DNA of 64,000 nucleotides from CAYFKJ01 sp964401845. Its GTDB lineage: Bacteria; Pseudomonadota; Alphaproteobacteria; UBA2966. The translations under genes were made by a program, and so were the position numbers. Under the pieces are notes generated by a model. The model saw only the letters and a list, made by a program, of their open reading frames with translations, searched no databases and was not told the origin of the DNA. Shown here in pieces: positions 26,329-35,211 of this stretch. The DNA is taken from assembly GCA_964401845.1 (NCBI GenBank), contig CAYOAD010000001.1:1-64000 (forward strand), in the 5' to 3' direction. Every line of letters begins with the position of its first letter. The stretch's first letter is position 1.

Positions 26329-28188
26329 ATGGCCGACCAAGACCAGCGCGTCGAGCAGGAAACGCGCAAAATTTACGTCGACGAAGACGAAGATTTCTCC
26401 ACACCGCAGTCATACGGGCGACGCGTCGTCACACCGGTCCGGTACTCCACCGATCCCCGCGATGTCGGTTGGGTGCGGGAGAACGTGCCCTGCCAGGCGG
26501 CCTGCCCGGCGGACACCAACGTGCCGGCCTACATCCGCACCATCGTCGAGGAACGCTACGGCCGGTCCTACGAGATCAACCGCATGGCCAACGTGCTGCC
26601 CGGCGTGCTGGGCCGCATCTGTTCGCGCCCCTGTGAGGACGCCTGCCGCCACGGCTGGCCGGGCAATGGCGAACCGGTCAACATCTGCCATCTCAAACGG
26701 GCCGCCGGGGATCTCAAGACTTCCGGCCACCGCATCACCGAAAATCTCTACACGCCGTCAGGTAAACGCATCGCTGTGATCGGCGCCGGTCCGGCCGGTC
26801 TGGCGGCGGCCCACGATCTATCGACCCTGGGCCACGCCGTGACCATCCTGGAGCGCGAGGAGGTCGCCGGCGGCATGCTCTACTACGGCATTCCGGTCTT
26901 CCGCCTGCCGCGCGATATCCTGGATGTTGAAGTTCACAACGCCACACGCCTCGGCGTCACCATGAAGACGGGCGTCAACATGGGCACCGGTCCCGACGAC
27001 ACCAAGCTCTCCGGCCTTCTGGAAGACTTCGACGGCGTTCTCATGGCGATGGGCTGCATGGCGGCCATGGCGCTGCCGCTGAAGGATTACGACGGCGAGG
27101 ACGATCCGGTGCTGGCGGCACCCAACGCCGAATACGGCCTGGACTTCCTGACCGAACTTCACCGCGGCGAGACCAAAACCGTGGGCAAGCGCGTCGCCGT
27201 CATCGGCGCCGGCTTTACCGCCCTCGATTGCGCCCGCGTGGCGCTGCGCCTCGGCGCCGAGGAGGTCCACGTCCATATCCGCACCACCGAGAAGTACATC
27301 CCCGTCACCCACGAGGAGATTTTCGAAAGCAAACGCGAAGGCATCAAGATCCTCGGCCTGCGCACGCCCGTCGGTTTGGAAACGGACGATGACGGCAACG
27401 TCACCGGTGTGCGGTTTGCGCAGAACCGCTTGGGCGGTTGGCGCGCCAACGGCCGGCGCGAAGCCATTCCCATCGAAGGCTCCGAGTTCGTCGAGCCCTG
27501 CGACACCGTCCTCATCGCCATCGGTCAGAAGACCATCAACGACGTGATGGATATCGACGTCGAATTGGACCGCTGGGGCAACGTTCGCATCGGCGACAAT
27601 GGCATGACGTCCGTCGACGGTCTGTTTGCCGCCGGAGATTTCGTCTCGGGCGCCACCACGGTGGTCGAAGCCGTCGGACATGGCCGCGAGGTTGCGCTGA
27701 AGTTGGATACCTGGTTGATGGACCGCCAGCGGCGCAAGCGCGTCGTCAAGATCGAACCCGTCGAAGCACCCCTGCGGGAGCGCGCCTTCGATTTCATTCC
27801 GCGCCAGCCTATCCCGACCGAACCCATGGCCAACCGTTTCAACGATCTCGAGACCGAGGTCGAAACCGGCATGGACAAGGAACTCGCCTTCGAGGAAGCC
27901 AAGCGCTGTTACCTCTGCCACATGAAGTACGAGATCGACGTCGACAACTGCATCTACTGCAGGGCCTGTATCGACGTGGCGCCGCGCGACTGCATCAAAC
28001 TGGTTTCCGGCGTTCAGATTAAAGAGGACGGCACCTACGGCGATCTCGAGGAAACAATGCAGTGGAACAAGGTCGGCGCCATCTGGATCGACAACGATGA
28101 GTGCATCCGTTGCGGCGCTTGCCACATGGTCTGCCCGACCAAGTGCATTTCCATCGCCAAGCAAGAAATCTTTTTCCAGGACGTTTAG
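26329..28188 (+). CDS. GltD-like FAD/NAD(P) oxidoreductase with C-terminal ferredoxin domain, KorC-like subunit
   Basis: The product is 619 residues. An N-terminal GltD-type iron-sulfur domain has CQAACPADTNVPAYI and ICSRPCEDACRHGWPG. Two nucleotide-binding folds follow: VIGAGPAGLAAAHDLSTLGH for FAD and VIGAGFTALDCARVALRLGA for NAD(P). A C-terminal bacterial ferredoxin pair completes it. The first cluster motif is C541-x2-C544-x2-C547 with Ala at 551 where the fourth Cys is usual, then C555; the second is complete (C592, C595, C598, C602). KorC of the Azoarcus/Thauera 2-oxoglutarate:NADP oxidoreductase is a comparable reductase subunit, by family knowledge. It leads an operon with a flavoprotein and KorA- and KorB-like subunits. 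Confidence 0.88.
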   Translation: MADQDQRVEQETRKIYVDEDEDFSTPQSYGRRVVTPVRYSTDPRDVGWVRENVPCQAACPADTNVPAYIRTIVEERYGRSYEINRMANVLPGVLGRICSRPCEDACRHGWPGNGEPVNICHLKRAAGDLKTSGHRITENLYTPSGKRIAVIGAGPAGLAAAHDLSTLGHAVTILEREEVAGGMLYYGIPVFRLPRDILDVEVHNATRLGVTMKTGVNMGTGPDDTKLSGLLEDFDGVLMAMGCMAAMALPLKDYDGEDDPVLAAPNAEYGLDFLTELHRGETKTVGKRVAVIGAGFTALDCARVALRLGAEEVHVHIRTTEKYIPVTHEEIFESKREGIKILGLRTPVGLETDDDGNVTGVRFAQNRLGGWRANGRREAIPIEGSEFVEPCDTVLIAIGQKTINDVMDIDVELDRWGNVRIGDNGMTSVDGLFAAGDFVSGATTVVEAVGHGREVALKLDTWLMDRQRRKRVVKIEPVEAPLRERAFDFIPRQPIPTEPMANRFNDLETEVETGMDKELAFEEAKRCYLCHMKYEIDVDNCIYCRACIDVAPRDCIKLVSGVQIKEDGTYGDLEETMQWNKVGAIWIDNDECIRCGACHMVCPTKCISIAKQEIFFQDV

Positions 28189-28190
28189 CC

Positions 28191-29225
28191 ATGGCCGACC
28201 AGCCGCATATCGTCATCATCGGCAACGGCGCCGCCGGCAACCGCGCCGCCGATATCCTGCGTGAGCGTGACAGAGACTGCCGCATCAGCATCGTCTCCGC
28301 CGGTGCGCTGTTGTTCTACAACCGCTACGAACTGCCGGACGTCTTCCGCGGCCGTCAGGACTGGCGCGATTATTTGCAGCACCCGCCGGAATATTACCGG
28401 GACAACGACATCTCGTTGTGGCGCAAGAGCATCGTGGCCGACGTCGATACGGCCCAGCGGAAACTGACGTTGGCCCATCGCGAGGAGATCGGCTTCGATC
28501 AGTTGCTGGTGGCAACCGGTGGCGCGGGCTACCTGCCGGAGCGCTTGCAGGAATCCCTGCACTTGATGCACGGCTTCACGACCTTTCGCGCCGCGATGAA
28601 AATGTACAACGATCTGCCGAAGGGCGGCCACGTCGTCATGCTGGGCGCCGACATGATCGGTCTTGATCTTGCCCGCACGTTGATCGACACCGGCTACCGG
28701 GTCACCGTCGTTCCCGGCGACCGCACCTTCTGGCCCCATGAGATCAGCGCGGAGGAACGCCCGAAGTATCTCGCGGCGCTTGAGAAGATGGGCTTGGCCG
28801 TGGTCGACGAAGGAGAGGTCGAGCGCGTCGAGGATACTTCCAACGGCATGTCGGCGCGCCGCGTCGTGTTCGTTAACGGCAACAGTATCGATGCCGACAT
28901 CGTCATGCCGCTCTACGGCCTCACCCCGATGGTCGATTTCATGAGCACGGCCGGCGTCGACATCGAACGCGGATTGCTGGTCAACCCGCAGCTCAAGACC
29001 ACCCGCGACGAGGTGTATGCCGCGGGTGACGTCTGCCAGATCTGGTCGGCGGAGCAGAACGAGTACCGCTTCTACTACGGTTGGCGGAACGTCCGCACGA
29101 TGGGTGAGGTGGCGGCCCGCAACATGATGGGCGAGGAGGTTCCCTTTACCACCGACGTCGACGAACACCTTGTGATTACGGATGACGGCGGCATCTCGTC
29201 GCCGTTCTGGGAGTACAGCCAATGA
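28191..29225 (+). CDS. Short pyridine-nucleotide-disulfide-fold FAD oxidoreductase in the kor operon
   Basis: The product is 344 residues. An FAD motif (IVIIGNGAAGNRAADIL) and an NAD(P)-type motif (VVMLGADMIGLDLARTLI) are present, and the FAD-closing motif is YAAGDVCQI. It lacks a redox-active CxxC and the usual C-terminal dimer domain, so it looks like a half-size NADH dehydrogenase or rubredoxin-reductase-like protein. It lies two bases after the GltD-like gene, and its stop overlaps the korA-like ATG by four bases. A role in passing electrons from the oxidoreductase to NAD(P) or quinone is inferred from context. Confidence 0.85.
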   Translation: MADQPHIVIIGNGAAGNRAADILRERDRDCRISIVSAGALLFYNRYELPDVFRGRQDWRDYLQHPPEYYRDNDISLWRKSIVADVDTAQRKLTLAHREEIGFDQLLVATGGAGYLPERLQESLHLMHGFTTFRAAMKMYNDLPKGGHVVMLGADMIGLDLARTLIDTGYRVTVVPGDRTFWPHEISAEERPKYLAALEKMGLAVVDEGEVERVEDTSNGMSARRVVFVNGNSIDADIVMPLYGLTPMVDFMSTAGVDIERGLLVNPQLKTTRDEVYAAGDVCQIWSAEQNEYRFYYGWRNVRTMGEVAARNMMGEEVPFTTDVDEHLVITDDGGISSPFWEYSQ

Positions 29226-31018
29226 GCACCAACGGCACGGACATCCAGATTGCCTTTTGCGGTTCGGCAGGCGACGGCACCATCGCGGTCGGCGACATCT
29301 TGAAGCAGGCCATGGCCCGCGCCGGTTACCGGGTCATCGCCTTCGACCAGTATCCGGCGGAAATCCGGGGCTTCGGCAAGTGCGTTTCGCGCACCCGCAT
29401 CACCGGCGAACAAGTCTATTCGATGAAGCAGCAGACCGACATCCTGGTCTCGCTGGACGACAGCCACGCTATTCCCCACGCCGCCGAGGTGCGCGATTTC
29501 GGTGCCGTAATCTATGATTCGCACCCCATCAGCCTGTTGGCCGAGGGTCAGCACATCTCCGGCCACCTGTTGCCCGGCCAGATACCCTACGCCCTGGCGG
29601 TGCGCGAAATATCCGAAAAGGCCACCGGCGGTAACCGCTCGCGCAACATGGTGGCGTTGGGTTTCGTCGCCGGCCTCTACGGCCTGCCGCGCGAGGTCTT
29701 CCACGATGTCATCGCGGCCAAGTTCCGCACCAAACCCGAGGCCGTGACGACTAGCAACGTCGCCGCCTTCGATGCGGGCTTCGACCTGGGTGCGGACGAG
29801 TACCGTTTCGACGACGTCAGCGTCGGCAAGCCCCCCGCCCGGGATGAAAGCCTGGGCGAGGCCGAAATGCTGAGCGGCAACGCCGCCGTCGCGCGCGGCT
29901 GTCTGGACGCCGGCATCGACACCTACTTCGGCTATCCCATCACGCCGGCAACGACGATCATGGAGCGGCTGACGACGGAAATGCCCAAGCACGGCAAACG
30001 CTCGCTGCAGACCGAGGATGAAATATCCGCCATTGCCGCCACAATCGGCGCGGGCTACGCCGGCGCCCGGGCAGCAACGGCGACCTCCGGCCCCGGCCTC
30101 GCCTTGATGGCCGAGATGCTGGGTCTCGGCGTCATGGCCGAAGTGCCGTCGGTGATCTTCGTCTCGCAACGTGGCGGCCCGTCCACCGGCATGCCGACAA
30201 AGACGGAACAATCCGATCTCAATCTCGCCGTCTTCGGCGGATCGGGCGACGCCCGGCGCATCGTGATGGCGCCGACCAACGTCGAGGGTTGCTGGCGCTG
30301 TGCCGGCAAGGCTTTCGAGATGGCCGAGCGTTACCAGACGCCGGTGATCGTGCTGCTGGACCTTTACCTCTCCAACCGCTACGAGACCGTGGTGGTGTCG
30401 CCCGAGGAGCGCTTCGAACCCGATATGTCGAAGCCCATGGAACTGAAGGCTGACGCACCTTATGAGCGTTTCGCCATGACCGAGGACGGCGTCAGCCCGC
30501 GGGCCATTCCCGGGGAGCCCGGCGGCATCCATACCGTGACCGGCCTGGAGCATAACGAGCGCGGCCGGCCCAACGACCAGCCTGTGATGCACCACGATAT
30601 GACGGCCAAGCGCCACGACAAGCTGGAAACCGCGGTCGATCATCCCGGCATCACCATTACCAAACGTTTCGGCGACGAGGGCGAGATCGATGTCGCCTTG
30701 CTGGCCTGGGGCTCGACCTTCGGCGAGGCCTTGGAGGCCATGATGATGGCGCGTGAGGAAGGCATCCGCTGCGCCGCCATGAAGGTTGTCATGCTTTCGC
30801 CGCTGCCGGTCGAGCCGATCCGCGAATTCATGGCTTCGGCCAAGGAAGTCCTGATCCCAGAGCTCAACTACGAGGGCCAGTTCGCGGGTCTCGTTTCGGG
30901 CACGCTCGGCCAACCCGTCCACCGCCTCAACAAGGTGCCCGGCACGCCCATGCGGGTGGCCGACATATTGGATGAAATCCGCCGTTTGGCCGGGCGCGAC
31001 GCCCGCGACGCGGCCTAA
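29222..31018 (+). CDS. korA: 2-oxoacid:acceptor oxidoreductase, fused gamma-alpha subunit (KorA-like)
   Basis: The product is 598 residues. Residues 1-180 form the gamma domain (AFCGSAGDGTIAVGDILKQA, then EIRGFGKCVSRTRI). The alpha domain starts near residue 220 with GYPITPATTIMERLT and continues with SGPGLALMAEMLGLG. Gamma-alpha fusion is typical of 2-oxoglutarate oxidoreductases (KorA/OorA type). The enzyme oxidises a 2-oxoacid with CoA to acyl-CoA, CO2 and low-potential electrons. 2-Oxoglutarate is the most likely substrate by family, but is not proven here. korB begins 24 bases downstream. Confidence 0.9.
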   Translation: MSTNGTDIQIAFCGSAGDGTIAVGDILKQAMARAGYRVIAFDQYPAEIRGFGKCVSRTRITGEQVYSMKQQTDILVSLDDSHAIPHAAEVRDFGAVIYDSHPISLLAEGQHISGHLLPGQIPYALAVREISEKATGGNRSRNMVALGFVAGLYGLPREVFHDVIAAKFRTKPEAVTTSNVAAFDAGFDLGADEYRFDDVSVGKPPARDESLGEAEMLSGNAAVARGCLDAGIDTYFGYPITPATTIMERLTTEMPKHGKRSLQTEDEISAIAATIGAGYAGARAATATSGPGLALMAEMLGLGVMAEVPSVIFVSQRGGPSTGMPTKTEQSDLNLAVFGGSGDARRIVMAPTNVEGCWRCAGKAFEMAERYQTPVIVLLDLYLSNRYETVVVSPEERFEPDMSKPMELKADAPYERFAMTEDGVSPRAIPGEPGGIHTVTGLEHNERGRPNDQPVMHHDMTAKRHDKLETAVDHPGITITKRFGDEGEIDVALLAWGSTFGEALEAMMMAREEGIRCAAMKVVMLSPLPVEPIREFMASAKEVLIPELNYEGQFAGLVSGTLGQPVHRLNKVPGTPMRVADILDEIRRLAGRDARDAA

Positions 31019-31042
31019 ATCGGGTCACGAGGAGTTAACATC

Positions 31043-31903
31043 ATGAACGCCGAATTGCGGGCCCTGGTCTATCTCGAGGAAAAGCTCGAACAAATCCAGG
31101 AGAGCGGTCGTCTGGACTACCGATCCGGCTCGCTGCCCACCTGGTGCCCGGGCTGCGGCTATTACAGCATGACCGAGGGCGTGACCAACGCGCTGAACAA
31201 GCTGGAACTCGACAACAAGGACGTGGTCTGCGTTTCCGGCATCGGCTGTGCCTCGCGCTTCCCCTTCTTCGTCGACGTCTACGGGTTCCACACCCTGCAC
31301 GGCCGCACCCTGCCGGTTGCCACGGGAATCAAGACGGCCAACGACGATCTGACAGTCGTCGTGGTGGGTGGTGACGGCGACGGCTTCGCCATCGGCGGCG
31401 GCCACATCCCGCACGCCGCCAAGCGCAACGTCGATATCACCTATCTGTTGTTTGACAACGGCATCTATGGCCTGACCAAGGGCCAAACCTCGCCGACCTC
31501 CGACCAGGGTTTCAAAACCTCGACGACGCCCTACGAAAACCGCGAGGCACCGCTTAATCCGCTGATGATGGTGCTCTCCTACGGCGCCAGCTGGGTCGGC
31601 CAGGCCTACGCCGGCGACCCCCATCACCTGGCCGACATGATCCGTCAGGCGATGGCGCACAAGGGTTTTTCCTACCTGCACATCCTCAGCCCCTGCGTCA
31701 CCTTCGACAAGACCAACAAGACCTACGGCAACATCAGCATGGCGGTGCGCGACCTGCCGGAGGAGCACGATGCGTCGAACCGGTTGGCGGCGATGCGCGA
31801 GGCCGAAAAAACCCAGCGCCCGGCACTCGGCGTCTTCTACCAGGAAGACCGCCCCACCCTGAATGAAAACCTCGACGCCATCGCAGCGGCGGCGGCGGGA
31901 TAA
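31043..31903 (+). CDS. korB: 2-oxoacid:acceptor oxidoreductase, beta subunit (KorB-like)
   Basis: The product is 286 residues. It holds the thiamine diphosphate site: the cluster-binding CPGCG in TWCPGCGYYSM, and the Mg/ThDP motif GDGDGFAIGGGH with the later Asn in FDNGIYGLTKGQTSPTS. That ThDP motif wording is characteristic of 2-oxoglutarate-type beta subunits. With the fused KorA it makes the catalytic core. The ATG at 31043 has AGGAGTT upstream. The downstream RraA-like gene is convergent. Confidence 0.92.
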   Translation: MNAELRALVYLEEKLEQIQESGRLDYRSGSLPTWCPGCGYYSMTEGVTNALNKLELDNKDVVCVSGIGCASRFPFFVDVYGFHTLHGRTLPVATGIKTANDDLTVVVVGGDGDGFAIGGGHIPHAAKRNVDITYLLFDNGIYGLTKGQTSPTSDQGFKTSTTPYENREAPLNPLMMVLSYGASWVGQAYAGDPHHLADMIRQAMAHKGFSYLHILSPCVTFDKTNKTYGNISMAVRDLPEEHDASNRLAAMREAEKTQRPALGVFYQEDRPTLNENLDAIAAAAAG

Positions 31904-31913
31904 CTATCTGCCT

Positions 31914-32633
31914 TTACTCGTGCTCGTTCAGCCAGTCTTCGTAGGCTTTTAGCGTTTCCTCGTCGGGCGGATAGGTACCGATGGTCGGGTGACCGTCGGC
32001 GACGCGCAATTTGAGAAAACCCTCCATCTTCTCCTGTTCCAGGGCGGCCTCCGCGATCTCGTGGGCGATTGCGCGCGGCACCACGACCACGCCGTCCCCG
32101 TCGCCGACCACGACATCGCCGGGAAACACCGCGACACCACCGCAGGCGATGGGCCTCTGCACATCCGCACCGAAATGGTCGCCGAGACTGGGGGGTGCTG
32201 CGCTGCCCGTGCAGTAAATCGGCAGACCCGTCTTCGCCACTTCGCCGGCATCCCGCACCGGCCCGTCGGCGATCACGGCGGCCGCGCCGCGCCTCTTAAG
32301 GCGAAGCGCCAGAATGTCTCCAATCACGCCCGACGTCGTCACGCCGCGGCAATCGACCACCAGGGCCTGGCCCGGCGGAATATCCTCGATGGCTTTGCGG
32401 GGGGCGTATTCGGGATCGCCGAGGATCTCCGGATTGCTGAGGTCTTCCCGCATGGGTATGAAGCGCAGCGTATAGGCCACCGCGGCGATGCGCGGCATGT
32501 CCGCCGTCAGCGGCTTGGCGGCCGCGATGTAACAGGACCTGAGGCCGCGCTTCAACAACTGCATGGTGAGCGTCGCCGTTGAGACATGATCCAGTGCAGC
32601 CAATAGGTCTTCGGAAATCGCCGTCTCCGACAT
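31914..32633 (-). CDS. RraA / HMG-aldolase-like family protein
   Basis: The product is 239 residues. It has the RraA fold signatures: GDILALRLKRRGAAAVIADG, then PVRDAGEV with the Arg-Asp pair, and GDGDGVVVVPRAIAHEI. The family includes RraA, the regulator of RNase E, and class II metal-dependent aldolases such as 4-hydroxy-4-methyl-2-oxoglutarate or oxaloacetate decarboxylases. At 239 residues, with an N-terminal helical extension, it looks more like an aldolase/decarboxylase than RraA. This is inference. It lies convergent to korB. Confidence 0.8.
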   Translation of the reverse strand: MSETAISEDLLAALDHVSTATLTMQLLKRGLRSCYIAAAKPLTADMPRIAAVAYTLRFIPMREDLSNPEILGDPEYAPRKAIEDIPPGQALVVDCRGVTTSGVIGDILALRLKRRGAAAVIADGPVRDAGEVAKTGLPIYCTGSAAPPSLGDHFGADVQRPIACGGVAVFPGDVVVGDGDGVVVVPRAIAHEIAEAALEQEKMEGFLKLRVADGHPTIGTYPPDEETLKAYEDWLNEHE

Positions 32634-32739
32634 CGTGCCTTCCCCCGATAAATCCGCCGCCCGAGATTAGAGGTTTTCGCCCAGGCCCCGGTCATGGATA
32701 ATTCCCCCAATACTATACAAACATTTTCGGGAGGCCCAC

Positions 32740-33375
32740 ATGACCGCGACGCTCAATGTAACCATCGACGCCTGGAACGACGGCGACCGCATTCCCGGCG
32801 ATTACGCGTTCTGCATTCCGGCGGATGAAGGCCATGTCAGCATGGGTGAAAACCGCAGTCCGGCCATTTCATGGAGCGGCGCCCCCGAGGGTACCCAATC
32901 GTTCACCATCATCTGCCATGACCCGGACGTACCGTCGGTGGGCGACGACGTCAACCAAGAGGGCAAGACGGTGTCGGCTGACCTGCCGCGCGTCGATTTC
33001 TACCATTGGGTGCTGGTGGACATTGGCGCGGACGTCTCAGGCCTCGCCGCCGGCGCCGACAGCGACGCCATTACGGCGGGCGGCAAGGACGTGGGCCCCA
33101 CGGCGAACGGCGTTCGCGGCCTCAACAACTACACGGACTGGTTTGCCGGCGATGCCGACATGGGCGGCGATTACGGCGGTTACGACGGCCCCTGCCCGCC
33201 CTGGAACGACGAGATCATGCACCACTACGTCTTCACCGTGTATGCCCTCGACACCGCCAGCCTCGGCCTCTCCGGCAATTTCGGCGGCCCGGAGGCGCTG
33301 GCGGCCATGGAGGGCCACATCCTTGGCCAAGGCCAGTGCGTCGGCACTTATACGTTGAACAAGGATTTGCTGTAG
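32740..33375 (+). CDS. YbhB/YbcL-type phosphatidylethanolamine-binding protein
   Basis: The product is 211 residues of the PEBP fold. Signature stretches are NRSPAISWSGAPEGTQSF, HDPDVPSVGDD and YHWVLVDIGADVSG, and a PCPPWNDEIMHHYVFTVYAL segment carries the ligand-pocket His residues. There is no signal peptide, so it is probably cytosolic. Function is not known for most bacterial members. An AGG-rich ribosome site lies just upstream of the ATG. It is convergent with uup. Confidence 0.88.
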   Translation: MTATLNVTIDAWNDGDRIPGDYAFCIPADEGHVSMGENRSPAISWSGAPEGTQSFTIICHDPDVPSVGDDVNQEGKTVSADLPRVDFYHWVLVDIGADVSGLAAGADSDAITAGGKDVGPTANGVRGLNNYTDWFAGDADMGGDYGGYDGPCPPWNDEIMHHYVFTVYALDTASLGLSGNFGGPEALAAMEGHILGQGQCVGTYTLNKDLL

Positions 33376-33387
33376 GGCTTGCGGGCC

Positions 33388-35202
33388 TCAACCGCCCTCG
33401 ATCTCCTCACGGCGCATTTCCAGTTCCAGCCACTGTTCCTCGGCGGCGGCGAGGTCGGCCTCGGCCGATTTCAGCCCGTCGACCGCGGCCTGGAAAGCGT
33501 CGGGATCGTTGGTGAACAGATCCGCATCGGCCAGGGCAGACTGGTGGCGGGCGATATCGGCCGCCAGCGCGTCCATCCTGGCCGGCAGGGTTTCCAGAGC
33601 GTGTTTGTCCTTGAAGGTCATTTTTCCGCTGGGCTTGGCGGCTCCATTCGCCGACCTGGGAGAGGACTTGGCTCTGCCGTTTTTGGCCGGGCTCTTCGTT
33701 TCACCGCCAGGCCGGTTGCCGCGCTGGCTTAGCATGTCCGAATAACCACCGGCGTATTCCAGCCACCGTCCGTCGCCTTCCGGCGCGATCACCGATGTGG
33801 CGACGCGGTCGAGGAAATCGCGGTCGTGGCTGACCAGCAAAACCGTACCGGGATAATCCGACAGCTGCTCCTGCAGCAAATCGAGCGTTTCGAGATCGAG
33901 ATCGTTGGTCGGCTCGTCCAGCACCAGCAGGTTGGAGGGTTGGGCCAGGCCACGGGCCAGCATCAGGCGCCCGCGCTCGCCACCCGAAAGCGCCGTGATG
34001 ACGGTACCGGCCTGTTCCGGCGCGAAGAGGAAATCCTTCATGTAGCTCATGACGTGCTTGTGCGTGCCACCGACCGACACCTGATCGCCGCCGCCCCGCG
34101 TCAGCGCCTCCTGCAGCGTCCAGGCGGGATCGAGGCTTTCGCGCCTTTGATCCAGCACCGCCAGTTCAAGATTTGCGCCTTGTTTGATGCTACCGCCGTC
34201 CGGCGCCAGCGCCCCGGTCAGCAAGTTGACCAACGTGGTCTTGCCGACACCGTTCGGCCCGACGATGCCGAGCCGGTCACCGCGCCGCACGCGCAGGGAC
34301 AAGTCCCGAACGATTGCGCGGCGGTCGTAGGACTTCGAAACGTTTTTCGCCTCGATAACGATCTTGCCGGAAAGACCGCTTTCCGTGGTCGTCATGCGGA
34401 CATTGCCGGTCACCTGGCGCTGTTCCCGCCGCTCCTGCCGCAGGGCCTGAAGTTTGCGCAGGCGGCCCTGGTTGCGCTTGCGCCGCGCCGTCACGCCGTA
34501 GGTGATCCAGTGCTCCTCGCGCACGATTTTGCGGTCGAGCTTGTGGCGCTCCAACTCCTCCTGGGCCAGCACTTCGTCGCGCCAGGCCTCGAACTTACCG
34601 AAACCCTGGTCGAGGCGGCGCGAGGTCCCCCGGTCCAGCCACACCGTCGCGCCCGACAGGGTTTCCAGGAAACGCCGGTCATGGCTGATCAGGATCAGGG
34701 CCGAGCGCGACGCACGAAGTTCCTGCTCCAGCCATTCGATGGCCGGCAGGTCGAGATGGTTTGTCGGTTCGTCCAGCCGGAGAATATCGGGCGCCGGGGC
34801 CATGGCCCGGGCCAGCGCCGCCCGGCGGGCCTCGCCGCCGGATATCGTCGCGGGATCCTCGGTCCCGCTCAGCCCGAGCTTTTCCAGGAGATGAATGCCC
34901 CGGTAGAGGTCGTCCCCCGGCGCCAGTCCGGCGTTCACGTAATCCCCGACCGTGGCAAAGCCGTCGAGATCCGGTTCCTGCGCGAGGTAGCGCACCGTCT
35001 TACCCGGTTGCAGGAAGCGCTCGCCCCCGTCGGCTTCGATCAGACCGGCAGCGACCTTGAGGAGCGTCGATTTGCCCGAACCGTTGCGGCCCACCAGGCA
35101 AAGGCGTTCGCCCTCCGACAGCGATAGCTCGGCCCCTTCGAGCAGCGCCTCGCCGCCAAAGCCGAGATGGATATCCCGCAAAATGAGGATGGGTGGCGCC
35201 AT
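33388..35202 (-). CDS. uup: ABC-F family ATPase Uup
   Basis: The product is 604 residues and soluble, with no membrane segments. Two ABC domains have Walker A GRNGSGKSTL and GPNGVGKTTL and signatures TISGGEARRAALARAM and LSGGERGRLMLARGL. A charged linker sits between them, and a C-terminal coiled coil of about 80 residues (ETLPARMDALAADIARHQSA onward) is diagnostic of Uup. Family knowledge links Uup to transposon precise excision and ribosome or branched-DNA handling. The coiled coil is separated by a basic Lys/Ser-rich linker. Confidence 0.92.
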   Translation of the reverse strand: MAPPILILRDIHLGFGGEALLEGAELSLSEGERLCLVGRNGSGKSTLLKVAAGLIEADGGERFLQPGKTVRYLAQEPDLDGFATVGDYVNAGLAPGDDLYRGIHLLEKLGLSGTEDPATISGGEARRAALARAMAPAPDILRLDEPTNHLDLPAIEWLEQELRASRSALILISHDRRFLETLSGATVWLDRGTSRRLDQGFGKFEAWRDEVLAQEELERHKLDRKIVREEHWITYGVTARRKRNQGRLRKLQALRQERREQRQVTGNVRMTTTESGLSGKIVIEAKNVSKSYDRRAIVRDLSLRVRRGDRLGIVGPNGVGKTTLVNLLTGALAPDGGSIKQGANLELAVLDQRRESLDPAWTLQEALTRGGGDQVSVGGTHKHVMSYMKDFLFAPEQAGTVITALSGGERGRLMLARGLAQPSNLLVLDEPTNDLDLETLDLLQEQLSDYPGTVLLVSHDRDFLDRVATSVIAPEGDGRWLEYAGGYSDMLSQRGNRPGGETKSPAKNGRAKSSPRSANGAAKPSGKMTFKDKHALETLPARMDALAADIARHQSALADADLFTNDPDAFQAAVDGLKSAEADLAAAEEQWLELEMRREEIEGG

Positions 35203-35211
35203 GGTCGCGAA

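Noticed and set aside
29075..30922. Long reverse-strand open frame of 615 codons
   Set aside because: It is antisense to the korA-like gene and its flavoprotein neighbour. The translation is His/Arg/Gly-rich with no recognisable domain.
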